Assembly (NCBI GenBank): GCA_944474755.1
Contig: OX104124.1
Coordinates: 45,523,342 to 45,587,341, forward strand
Length of the DNA: 64,000 bases
Origin: Limnoperna fortunei
Lineage: Eukaryota > Mollusca > Bivalvia > Mytilida > Modiolidae
Reading direction: 5' to 3'
A program made the position numbers and the translations under genes. How positions within the stretch are numbered: position 1 is the first letter of the stretch; the number at the start of each line of letters is the position of its first letter. The notes beneath the pieces were generated by a model. That model made no database searches, was not told the DNA's origin, and was given only the letters and a program-made list of their open reading frames with translations. Positions 1 to 12,500 of the stretch are shown here, in pieces.

Positions 1-832
1 AAAACCGGTTAACCAATCGAAATAAAACTTACTAGCAATATTGTTTTGATGGTCCTTTATAAAGTTCATGTTTTTGATCCCAATAGGAAATTCAATATGA
101 CCGCCACCGCAGGACTTGGTTTAACATTGGACCCTATAGGAAAAATGTTTAAAAAGGCTTCTTCTCTGAAACCCATGAACCAATGGAAACAAAACTTACT
201 ACCAATATTGTTGGATGGTCCTCTAAAAAGTTTATGTTTTTTATTCCAATAGGTAAATCAAAATGGCTGCCATGGCAATACTTAGTTTAACATAGGACCC
301 AATGGGAAAAAGTTTTAAAAGGTTTCTTCTCTAAAACCGGTTAACCAATGTAAACAAAACTTACTAGCAATATTGTTTGGATGGTCCCCTTGTAAGTTTA
401 TGTTTTTTTATGTCAATCGGAAAATAAAAATGGCCACCACAGCATTGCATAGATTAACAGTGGACCCTATGGGAAAACGTTTTAAAAGGTTTCTTCTCTG
501 AAACCAATTAACCAATGGAAACAAAACTTACTGACAATATTGTTTGGGTAGTCTTCTTTAAAGTTTATGTTTTTTTATTGCTAATTGGAATTTCAAAATG
601 GCTACCACTGTAGGACTTAGTTTAACATAGGACCCTAAGGGCAAATTAAAAAAAAAACTCTTCTCTAAAACCAGTTAACCAATGGAAATACAATTTTATA
701 GCAATATTGTTTGGATGGTCCTCTTTAAAGTTTATTGAAAATGACAGGACTTAGTTTAACATTGGGAAAATGCCATCTTCATTGCCTATAAAATCAGGTG
801 AGCGATACAGGCTCTTAAGAGCCTCTGGTTTA
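1..832 (+). repeat. Degenerate ~166-bp tandem repeat ending in a hairpin terminus (right end of an AGCTCACCTG-type element)
   Basis: The motif caatattgtttggatggtcc recurs near 35, 201, 368, 535 and 700, a period of about 166 bp, each time followed by an aaagtttatgttttt tract and a ggaccctatgggaaaa tract. The block ends with tcaggtgagc (794-803) and the perfect palindrome aggctcttaagagcct (809-824), followed by ctggt. The same terminus closes the full-length element at 13636-15111, so this is probably the right part of a related element whose left end lies outside the window. Confidence 0.75.
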
Positions 833-1261
833 AATTAAGTTTAAAATAATATATCTGTATAAATTAATTAATGGAGTACCTATCTTGAGCATGTCTTTTA
901 GGTGACTTGCAAAGAATTTACACATAGCTGAGTGATTTAATGACAGGAGCAATACACTTTACATAAAGTATATAACATTCAGTCCATGATAATTATGTTT
1001 TGTTCGCAGACATGTTGTTGAATTCCTGATCAATGGGGGACATCATATTTGTAGTCTCTGCGAATAATGAACTTCTTTTTATCAGGAATTCACATGTTCT
1101 ACAATCTGTGCCAATCATGACTTGGCGTCATTCCTTCTGGTGGTAGTGTAGTTCAGTATAGCATTTCTAAATCACTTCAAATCTGCACTCTGACAATTAT
1201 AAGTGAAATTATCGATGGGAAACAATATTATTGTGTTTTGTTATCAAGTGTGTTACTTCAG

Positions 1262-1367
1262 CTGCGTGTACAGGTGGAAAACCAAGGACATGACACCATG
1301 CCATACCATAGGTCTCAAGTGCCTACGTCAAGGGTCCGTTTTGGGAAGCCACCAATCCAAGTTATAT
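1262..1367 (+). CDS. Candidate SLC20 cytoplasmic-loop exon (uncertain)
   Basis: An acceptor-like tgttacttcag precedes an open stretch of 35 codons plus one base, hydrophilic, beginning LRVQVENQGHD. If it ends before gtagtg at 1368, its phase (one base left over) fits the next exon at 3509, which needs two bases to complete a codon. PiT transporters have a long, poorly conserved cytoplasmic loop at this place, so homology cannot confirm it. The proposed donor is weak. Phase fit and an open frame are the only support. Confidence 0.3.
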
Positions 1368-1719
1368 GTAGTGTATCACTGAACCTGTTTGCACTAAACC
1401 TCAGAAACAATTTTAAATTATAATATATTTTATTACATATGTGACAGTTAAGACTATACTGCCATGCTAAAGTCTCTTGCCCAGAGTATGAATATGTACT
1501 TAAAAGTCCTCAGTCAGTTAGTCTAAATTAAATGCAAGGTAAAAAAAAATTGCTATCATTTTGTACATGTTTAATTAAATCAGGAGAATAAAGTGCTAGT
1601 TGGTCTTGCTACTTTCTTATTGTGATTTATTAAAAAAATACAGTTGAGGGATTTAAGAATCATGAACTTGTCTTGTCATGTCATTCTTTTAAATTACTTT
1701 TGTCCTCTTTATTATGGCT

Positions 1720-1960
1720 GATGACTTAGTGGTGGTTGCCCTATAGTGATAGTCTGTCCGTCCATCAGTCTGTGCGTCCGTCCATCTGTTGTTGTGGCCA
1801 GGCTATAACATTTTTATCTTTTGAGGAAGGCTTTTGATGTTTTGTATGTGGGTATATAGTATCAAAGTGATGTGTTGCATACCATGGGTGACAAAATTTG
1901 ACCTTGAACTTTAACCTCAAGATCAGTGGGGCCCACATAAAATATATTCTATCTCATTTA
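1720..1960 (+). repeat. Dispersed repeat with GTCY-rich segment
   Basis: A run of gtccgtccatcagtctg and similar GTCY tetramers (1755-1790) is followed by taacatttttatcttttgag and a tgaccttgaactttaacctc tract. This is the architecture of the degenerate left parts of the tandem-core elements found elsewhere in the window (6.7, 10.8, 12.0, 21.2 kb). Boundaries are unclear. Confidence 0.45.
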
Positions 1961-3508
1961 TATCTAGTTCTAGTTTTGTTTGTAACCGATTAATAAAAGG
2001 AGTGGAGTGTTTCTGGCATATTTTATGCATGTTGTACATATAGTATATATTGTGCAGTGTATTATTGCTAGTCTGAGTTTTTATTCATGCATTTGTACTT
2101 TTAAGATTGAGTTTTAAGCTTTGTTCTTATGACATTCAAAGAGTCTACATTCAACACTACTGAAAACTGCTGGTCATCAAAATGTTTTCATATCAACCAA
2201 AAAAGTTTTAATTTTTTATCATTGAGATTCATATTTGGTTTATCCAAATTTTTGTATCTGTCTTTCTGTCAACAGTTTTTCCTATCTTTGATTGTTTATA
2301 GAATTAGGTCGGAATGGCAAATATTTAATTGTAGCTTTTGCTAGTTATTTTTTCATTCAACTTTCATATGCATGTTGTTTTCTTTATTTAGTTATTCACA
2401 AAAAAACTACTGCATTAACTTATTTCCACATTTTTTATGTTGTTCAACATGCAATGGGATAAGCCAAGTGTTTGTGTTTGTTTTAGCCAAGAATTTTTTT
2501 TTTACTTCAGGAATATTTTAACTTTTTTTATGATATAACCGTGATTGGGTCTGTTTACGCCTAATAAACTGCAAAGCTGTTTATGAATTGGTGTGAACAT
2601 ACCCAATCTGGGTTATAAAGTATAACATGTTCAAAAATTTGAAATAGTTATTTTAAGTTAATTTTAACTACAATACTAGACAAATATAATGTTAGAAACA
2701 GTGGTGACATTGATGATTTAAATTTTAAGTGTGTAAGCATACAGTATATCACCAACTCAAATTATATTGTATAACCTGAGTTGCTGATTTGAATTGACCA
2801 ATCAAATGTCAGCTTAGAAAGCAAATTAAATTATTTTACCTAAGATTGATGTTTTTTCAATGAGCTTTGTATTTGTAGTATTTCAAGCAACGTCCATCTA
2901 TCTTATATATTTTTTTTAAGATATACATTGTCATAAGTAGCACAATTTGGTTTCAACTGTTTTATTTTATTTTTCTTGTTATTTGTATTAAGTGAATTAT
3001 CCGATTTCTCCTATCAAGATAGTTAAATTATTGATATTTTAAGTCTGAACCTTGGCGAGGACTTAAAATACCATAATTTAACTATCGATATTGTAGAAAT
3101 CCAATAATCCAAGTATACTTATGTGAGATTCTGTTTCTCTTATTTTAAAAAGTAGTAAATTTGCTAAATGAAATACAAATTCTCCCAACTCCAATTTTAT
3201 GGACATGATTTGAATATGCAGTATTTATGGAAGTTTTTTTGTTTATAATGTTATTATTTTAATAAAATCAACAGATGAGAACCACATTTGCACTATTGAT
3301 GAGAACTATTTTTTCCACACTGTTCAGGTGGTTTGAACATAACGTAAAGCTTGTGAATATTTCATATTTTATCTTTAAGATCGTAGAGAATATATAAGTA
3401 GAAGTCCAAATATTTATGCATGTATGACTTTTCATCTTCGAATTTTCTGTCTTATTTAAAGATTAAAGATTACTGTTCATGACAGTTTACATTTAAATTA
3501 CATTTCAG

Positions 3509-3579
3509 TCCCTCTAGATCTGGTATGTTCCACAGAACAAGAAAAAGAACAGAAATGCACAGACTTTAGATATACCATA
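3509..3579 (+). CDS. SLC20A-like: SLC20-like exon, end of cytoplasmic loop
   Basis: The 71-nt exon lies between the acceptor acatttcag and the donor ATA|gtaaga. Only the frame entered with two bases is open; it reads PLDLVCSTEQEKEQKC and on, charged and without membrane character. It ends in phase 0, as the next exon requires. The loop is not conserved in the family, so the call rests on splice sites, open frame and phase. Confidence 0.6.
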
Positions 3580-6500
3580 GTAAGAATTTGAAGTTATTGT
3601 GTATTTGTATATCCTATGCAACAATTAAGTTGCAGTAGTTATAATGTTTTTTACTGGTCTGTCAGTCTGTCTGTCATATTCTTGTACGTGCAACTCCTCT
3701 GAAAGCTACACATCAGAATTTTTAAAAACTTGGCAGGAATGAAGGACAGCATATTTAATTGTGCATATTGACATTAAATTATGATCAGATATTTTTTGTT
3801 GGATTAATGCTTAGAAATTTCTCAAAAATATTCAATAAACAACTTGAAACACTTCTCATCTAAACACTACATATCAGAATTATATAAACTTTATGTAGTT
3901 GTGCATACTGTCAGGAAATTATATTTTGTAGGAGTTATGCCCATTTTTACTCATAAATATCTCAAAATATACCTAAATTAAACAACTTATTAGCTCTTTA
4001 CCCTTGAACCTACTGATCAGAAATTTATGAAACTGGGTATGAATAAAGGATGCCATAGTGCTTCTTGACAGGAAATTATGACCAGATATTTTTTGTAAGA
4101 TTTATGTCCCTTTGATATCTCTCAAAATATGTACAAACAAACTTTTATGACCTTTATAGACTATCAGCTACATAGGTTGTGCAGATGTTCTTGGGTAATT
4201 TACCGGTCTACTCTTGTTTGTGCCCTCACACTGATTCAGACCTAAGTAACACTAGGGGTGTCGCTAGTGAAGCAGGATATACTCACATCATATAACTGAT
4301 AAAGAGGTTCTTATTTGACAGGGGTGTCGCTAGTGAAGCAGGATATACTCACATCATATAACTGATAAAGAGGTTCTTATTTGACAGGGGTGTCGCTAGT
4401 GAAGCAGGATATACTCACATCATATAACTGATAAAGAGGTTCTTATTTGACAGGGGTGTCGCTAGTGAAGCAGGATATACTCACATCATATAACTGATAA
4501 AGAGGTTCTTATTTGACAGGGGTGTCGCTAGTGAAGCAGGATATACTCACATCATATAACTGATAAAGAGGTTCTTATTGCTATAGTTAGCAACAGCTTT
4601 TGCATTTTTTTTATGTCTAAGAATCATTTCATTTACAATATTTTTGTTAACAGCATGTGTACATTTATTGTCTCTACATCCAAATGTCCATTATAATTCT
4701 TGTTACACTTTACCACTATTGTATAAAGACCACAACAGCATAAAGTCATGAGAGTCATCTGCTTATTTGCAATATATTTTTAGAAGTGAGTTGAATGAAT
4801 ACTGTCACGTCAACTGTTTTACATCATGACTCGTGTCACAAACCAGTTAACAGTAACTAAATTGTTATGGTCATTTCAGGATATTCCTCAGACCTCGAAC
4901 GAGAAATTGCGTGATAGATGGTTTACCAGACTGACACAGACAGTTGTTTTGTTTAGTTGTTTTGCTTATGGCGGACATGACGTGAGGTACATTTTTAGAT
5001 GTTTATTACAGAATAATATGTACAAGAATTACTTAAATAATTCATCTGAAATAATTGACTGATTAACTAAAAGGATTTACATTACTTAGGCTGCGAAAAT
5101 CGAAGCTAGAAAGTCTTTTATATACGGTCTATAAAAAAGTTTCAGCAGCTTACACTTCTGTTTGTTGGTTTGAATGTTGTTTAATGCCACTTTCAGCAAT
5201 ATTTAAGCTATATCATGGCATCCAGTTTTTTTTGGTGGAGGAAGCTGGAGTTCTTGGTGAAAACCCCGACCTGCAGTAGGAAAACTGGCAATCCTTGTCA
5301 ATTAAGATTGGAGTCCGGTACAGCCTGCCTGCAGTGAGACTTGAACCCGCAACATCACTGACCACTTGATCAATAGTAGACAAACTACCTTAACCCAATG
5401 GCCAACGAGGTCCCTAACACTACTGCAGAGTTAAAATCAATGCCGATGCAAAGATTTACACGTTAGGCAAGGGTACTATAATCACATGCCTTATAAGGGT
5501 TAAATTTTAAAGTGTTTTTGTCCCAATTTGATTGATTGATTGATTGATTAATGGTGTTTAACGCCCGAGCAGCAATATTTCAGCTATATTCAGGCGATGA
5601 ACATGAAATGGATGATAAAATGAACATGAAATGATGAATGAAAATGGGATGGGACACAAGGAAAAATAGGGGTAACGGATTTTAGATTGCTACTGGCAAA
5701 TGGGAGGATGGATAGGGTTGGGCAATTTAGCCTCCTGTAGCAGGATCAAAATCCCTACTCATAGCGAATACTACAGCAGCGTTTTTTAACGTGCGAGGAA
5801 CGTGGCATTTTTCCCAACACGGTGCACTAATATGGTTTGCGGTCAGGTTTTCCGTATTATGGCCTGACAATCCCAGCTTGCCAGGGGTACCCCATTCAAC
5901 CACCTGGGGCACACATCCCAGTCGGTCTTTAGGCAAACCGACCTGACACGCCGGTCAGGGTACTGGGCGCTATTTAGTTGCCTTTTACGACAAGCTAGCG
6001 CGACTGCGGTCTATTCTTTTAGCCACCTGGATCCCGCACGGGCGTCCCAATTTGAAATTCAAAGCCTACAGAAATATAAACTAATAAGTGCATCAGTGAA
6101 ATGTACAGGTAAATGTCACCCATAGTAGGATGACAATATTTTGTATGTAGTACATGACTTTCTGGTAGGTGTCACATAACCTTGAGCTTAATTTTATGGT
6201 TCAGTGACTATGTTAAAGTTTTTGGATTAGGGCAGTTCCTCTGTTACAAAGCATGGTAGGATGACAATATTTGGTATATAGATTGCTGATAACTAGTAAA
6301 TGATAGCTAGCAGTTGAAAAGCCTAAAATTATGTATAAATCCTAAAGGTGTATTTGCTCCATTATGAGTATTGGGACCTCTGGGGCCTCATAGCTCCACT
6401 CATATATAGCAAAATTTCAAAGAAGCTACATAATTGTTAATAATGGGAAATATGTCAATACTTCTTTTTATTGACACTTAAGTATGCACCTTGATTTTTG

Positions 6501-9500
6501 TTTCTACACATGCTGCATTTTGAAAAGAAGGAACTTGAACCGTGGAAAAAAGTAGTCAAAAATGTCTAGGTTATGCCATTGACTACACCAGATTCATGTT
6601 TTTAATAACAAAGTCTTCTCAGTGGAAATCAAGCAAAAAATTTCAGAATAATTTTTGTCTCGCCTGCGACGAAAGTCGCTGGAGGCGAGACATATGTATG
6701 GGAATCCGGCGGCGGCAGCAGCGTAAACACTTGACATCTTGCTTCACATCTTTGTAAGCCCAAGCCCTAGGTCCATCAAATTTGGTCCAGAGGTAGCTTA
6801 TGATGAGTACTTGCCAGTCAGTCACCTGTCACCTGACCTTGACCTCAATTTCACGGTCCAGCGACTACGTTAAAGTTTTTGGGTTACGACAGTTCCTCTG
6901 TAACTACGCATGGTAGGATGACAATATTTGGTGTATAGGTTGCTGATGACTAGTACATGACTGTCTGGTAGGTGTCACCTGACCTTGACCTCAATTTCAC
7001 GGTCCAGCGACTACGTTAAAGTTTTTGGGTTACGACAGTTCCTCTGTAACTACGCATGGTAGGATGACAATATTTGGTGTATAGGTTGCTGATGACTAGT
7101 ACATGACTGTCTGGTAGGTGTCACCTGACCTTGACCTCAATTTCACGGTCCAGCGACTACGTTAAAGTTTTTGGGTTACGACAGTTCCTCTGTAACTACG
7201 CATGGTAGGATGACAATATTTGGTGTATAGGTTGCTGATGACTAGTTCATGACTGTCTGGTAGATGTCACCTGACCTTGACCTCAATTTCATGGTCCAGC
7301 GACTACGTTAAAGTTTTTGGGTTATGACAGTTCCTCTGTAACTACACATGGTAGGATGACAATATTTGGTGTATAGGTTGCTGATGACTAGTACATGACT
7401 GTCTGGTAGGTGTCACCTGACCTTGACCACAATTTTTACAGTCCAGCGACTACGTTAAAGTTTTTGGGTTACGACAGTTCCTCTGTAACTACACATGGTA
7501 GGATGACAATATTTGGTATATAGGTTGCTGATGAATAGTACATGACTGTCTGGTAGGTGCCATTTGACCTTGACCTCAATTTCACGGTCCAGTGACTACG
7601 TTAAAGTTTTTAGGTTACTGCTGTTCCCCTGTAACCAAGCATGGTAGGGTGACAATATTTGGTATATAGGTTGCTGATGAATAGTAAATGATTGTCTGGT
7701 AGGTGTCACCTGACCTTGACCTCAATTTAACGGTTCAGTGACTTCGTTAAAGTTTTTGTATTAGGACAGTTCCTCTGTAACTATGCATAGTATGGTGACA
7801 ATAATTGGTATACAGGCCGCTGCTCATAGTTAATGCTATTTACGTAATGCTTATGATGAAATTTATTTTCGTTACTGATGCGGAATTCAGGCGAGACGTT
7901 TTTCTGTGTCCACACTTGTTGATTGTGGTCACACATGTAAAATGTATTAAAAGGCAGGTTGCTTAACACTTCTATCACTATGAAATTAAAACCTATTATT
8001 GACATTACACAGTTAATATCTATTGGTTGCACATCTACATGTGTTGTATGTTGTATTGAAATCAGGCAAGATCCTTTCCTCACCAAACTATGTACCAGTA
8101 AAAATTGTCTTGTCTGTTTTTATGGCAATAATTTGGAAATATCTTAATAGAGTGTGGGTACATTTTATATTTGGTACCAGTTTCAATGTATTTTTGTTTG
8201 TTTGAATGTTGTTTTAACGCCACTTTCAGCAATTTTTCAGATATATCAGGGGTTGAAAATTCCTAAAGCCCAAGGCCCGGGGCATAAAAAATTGAAACCT
8301 TGGGCTTGCTGATTTTCTATGAAAAAAGCCCGTCGGCTCCATCTTTCTTCCAAAAATAAAATGTTGTTTTTATTTTCAATGTTTCTTCAAAGTGTATACC
8401 GTCAAAATTTCCTATAAATACTCACAATTGTAATTTAAGATCCTAAAACAAATCCATATTGATTTTCTATTTATGACAGATCTTAATCTTCTTTGCGCTT
8501 TAGCAACGTTGATCAATAAGAATTCAAGTTTGCTTCCTTTCCCTGTAAAAAATATCCCCCAATTAATTTTGGTTACGAATTCCAGAAATGTTGCTGTTAA
8601 ACTTTAACTTTACGGTTAAGAAAATTTTAGGGCTTGGTTAATTAATGTGGGGCATAGGGTTTCAAAATTAAAAAAGCCCAGGGCTTAGACTTGCCCAAAA
8701 ATTTTTTCAACCCCTGTATATCAAGACGTCACATTTTTATTGGGTAAGCTGGAGTAACCCTTTGGTACGAAATTTGGTAATCATTGTCAATTAAGATTGC
8801 CCTTGAGTACACCCTGCTCCATTGAGACTTGAACCCAAAACCTCAGTGTTGATAGACCACATGATCAATAGTAGACGCACTACCTTAACTACTCGTCCAC
8901 AGAGGGCAGTGTTGTAATTGTTTATAAAATATTGATATGCACAGCATGAATTTAAAATGTATAGCTGGCTAAGGCAACACATTTATTTCTTTAAATGGTA
9001 CTGTATTTTCAGTAATTCAGTGAGTTCTGTATTTGTGATGTTGAAGTTGACCTACCAGAGCAAAGCCGACCTTTGTCAAGAGAAGATTTCCTTCATTGTA
9101 TTGTTCCTTGGATTTCTTGTAATTTCTTTAGGTGTCAGGAAGTTTGGAAAAATTGTGATGAAAACTGTTGGAGAACTGGTTACACTGGAACCTATCAGGT
9201 ATGTAGTTTGTTATAGCTACAATAATGTAGCTCCTTTTTTATGGATGGAGCTACAAAGGGGTTTCATTACTGGTAATGGATCAAGCCAAGAGTGATTCAC
9301 ACCCAGGGGTTTTATGAATATAATTAGCTATTCAACTGTTTTCCTGAATTGCTACATACTTTTTAATGTCTTTGAAGTATAACTGATTTTTCTACAACAA
9401 TTATTTGTTAGTTTTACGCTTTATTCGTAATCATGGCATTGTTGTCAAAGTTTGAATTTGAATTCCTTAAGTGCATAATTTCTTAATTGATTTAGTAAAA

Positions 9501-12500
9501 AATGTTCATTCCAGATTCATTGAATTAGCTGGGATCAGTTTTTTACAGATATGATTCTACAATTCTTCACTCCTCAAATTAAATTCTGTCAACAATGCCA
9601 TGCTTATGAAGAAGTGTTAAAATTATTAAGTTAGACATTGTAGAAATGTCAGCTGAAATATGGCGGAGAAAGGAAAAAATATTAATTAAAAAAGATAGCA
9701 GTTTAATAGCAGAAAAGATGTATAGATCCCAAGAGTGTTTTTGCTCCATTACGAGTAATGGGACCTTTTTGTAGCTCTGTCCATTAAAAAAGAGGAGCTA
9801 TATTATTGTAGCTAAGTTTGTTAACGCTGGGCCACATCTCTACTTTATATTGGAACATTTTGAAAAAAGTTTGCATACATAGTGTTCTAATGCAAAAGTA
9901 CTTTTAAAGAAAAATATTCAGGATGATTTTGGCAATACAAGCAGTTTTGAAAATGTGTTGTGCAGTGCTGTTTAGAGAGCACAAGATACTGTTACTGATC
10001 AAAGAACAACATTAGAGAATAAAATTAATGAGAAACAAAAAGCAACAAGCAACAAACAAACATATAAGCAATAAGAAACCCTTTTAACAAAGTGGTGATA
10101 TATGTCTTGTCCTGAATTATAGAGATTCACTAGTGAAACTGGTATTTTTGTGTAGTGCTATATTTGAATGAGAAAATGTTTTACAAGACAAAATATGTAA
10201 ATAACCAGTTATTACAATGACATCAATGAAATACTGAGATTTCCAAGTGAAATAAATTCTGGTTAACCACATTTGAAATAATTTAAGTTCTAATTTGACA
10301 TCCTTCAAACGCCTTAGAAACAAACCTCTATTTAAATATTCAACAAAATATGGCTGTTTCAGCAATTTCAAAAATCGCTCCCTGTTTGCTGATGTTTTTA
10401 TTATTTCATTTTGTATCTCTGTATTACAAAAATCCAACAAAAAAAATTTCCATGATATCGCGTCCATATTTTATACGATGCTTTTATTGTTTACACGTCA
10501 CAAATCGTCCTTTTGCTACATTGTGTTTTCAATGGACCTTGCGTTGTTTACAATGAGTTTCAATGTTATTACGACAACAGTGAGACTTTTCCTTCCACTG
10601 CAAACAAATTAACTGTATCAAAATGAAAACACAACTGAATTTCTCTAAATGCTGATTAACTGTGGAAAATAATTGTTGATTTAAATTTGCACCATTTTGG
10701 ATCTACAACAGGAGCATAAGCTCAACCAAATGCTGTATTAAAGCAGTTTTCAGCACACAAACACAGCAACACAGTCACAGACAAGGTCACTGATGTAATG
10801 AAGCATTCAATTTTGTCATTATACCCCCCACTTGAAAAGCGGGGGGTATATAGTGATCATGGTGTCCGTCCGTTACACTTCCTCTTATTTGCAACTCCTC
10901 CTACACCACTGAATAGAATTTGAGGAAACTTACACAGAATCTTTGTCACATAGTGCCAACGTGCAGGAGATTTTAAACATTTTGATCGGAATTATATTTG
11001 GGGTTTACCATAGAAAAACATGGACTTTGTCATTGACCTAAGGGGGTCCCTATCTCTTATGTGCAACTCCTCCTTCACATCTGAATGGAATTTAATGAAA
11101 CTTACACAGAATCCTTGTAACATAGTTCCATTGTGCAGGAAATATTTAACATTTTGATCAGAATGATATTTGGGGTTTCCCATAGAAAAACATGAACTTT
11201 GTCATTGACCTAAGGGGGTCCTCATCTCTTATGTGCAACTCCTACACCACTGAATGGAATTTGTTGAAACGTACACAGAATCCTTGTCACATAGTGCCAT
11301 TGTGCCGGAGATATTTAACATTTTGATTGGAATGATATTTGGGGTTTCCCATAGAAAAACATGGACTTTGTCATGGACATAAGGGATACCCATCTTTTAT
11401 TTGCAACTCCTCCTACACCACTGAATGGAATTTGTTGAAACTTGAATCTTGGTCACATATTGCCATTGTTCACCGGATATTAAACATTTTGATCAGAATA
11501 TTATTGGAGGTTTCCCATAGAAAAACATGGACTTTGTCATTGACATAGGGGATGCCATTATTTGAGGGATGGGGGAGGGTTACATGTCTTATCTTCAACT
11601 TCGCCTTCACGTTTAACTAGATAAAGTTTCAAGTGCATAATTAAGAACACCTGATTTTTCAAAGTAATTGTGAAGCGGGGGGTATCAATGGTGAGCATTG
11701 CTTACAGGTTTTTTTACTCTAGTTTATTGTTGTGATTTTGAAATTATATTAATGTCAATAAATAGGTTAGTTTGTTTTTAATTTATACTTCTTCCTTTTT
11801 TCTGTCAAGTTTTCCATGAGAAAATTTTGTAACAAGGGAGGATCTTGGAAATAGGAACAGTCAAAATAAACCTTTTACCTATGTAGGTGCGAAATGTAAA
11901 ATTTCAATATTTTCATATCAGAATCAAAATAATTCATCGCTGCCCCAATTTTATGGATTATTATAACCCCCACAAACTTGTTTGGGGGTTATATATAGGA
12001 ATCACCCTGTCTGTCTTCTGTCTGTCTGTCTGTCTGTCTGTCCACATCCCTTGTAAGCGCAACTCCTTAACTGCTTGATGAACTTTAATGAAACTTAGCA
12101 TGAGGAAGAACATTATAGGTAGATGTGCATGGAGGATTTTTATCGTCCTCGAATATCTTTAAGGGGAGATAATTGGACTTGATAGCAAAGCAGGGGGAAA
12201 CCGCTTTGTGAGCGTGCTCACAGTCCGCACTTGTTTTATTCATGAAATAAAATATCATGAATATATTAATTGCTACCCATATTTAAATAATCAATAAAAT
12301 TGGGGCTGTTTTTTTTATTATTTCGTAATTCTTTCACTCCCTGAAAGTGACATCACATTTCGTGTCCTTAACAACATTGCTAGTAAACATTGATATGCAA
12401 GAACAATCAGAACAGTTTCACAAGTTCTGCACCCTTGTTCAATCTGATGTATTCTACTGCACTCGTGATAATATTTTTAATATTCACTCTGCACAATTTA

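Larger units (their letters stand above)
833..3508. other. Presumed SLC20 intronic or upstream sequence, mostly unassigned
   Basis: Apart from one candidate exon (1262-1367) and a GTCY-rich dispersed repeat (about 1720-1960), I see only AT-rich unique-looking sequence with no convincing coding stretch. Confidence 0.5.

Noticed and set aside
5727..5936. 69-codon minus-strand frame of normal-looking composition
   Set aside because: It lies wholly inside the GC-rich SINE-like element at 5521-6050, which explains both its composition and its openness.
10117..10612. Overlapping 105-116-codon frames on opposite strands
   Set aside because: They lie in the SLC20 last intron, have no recognised similarity, and have a composition typical of AT-rich chance frames.
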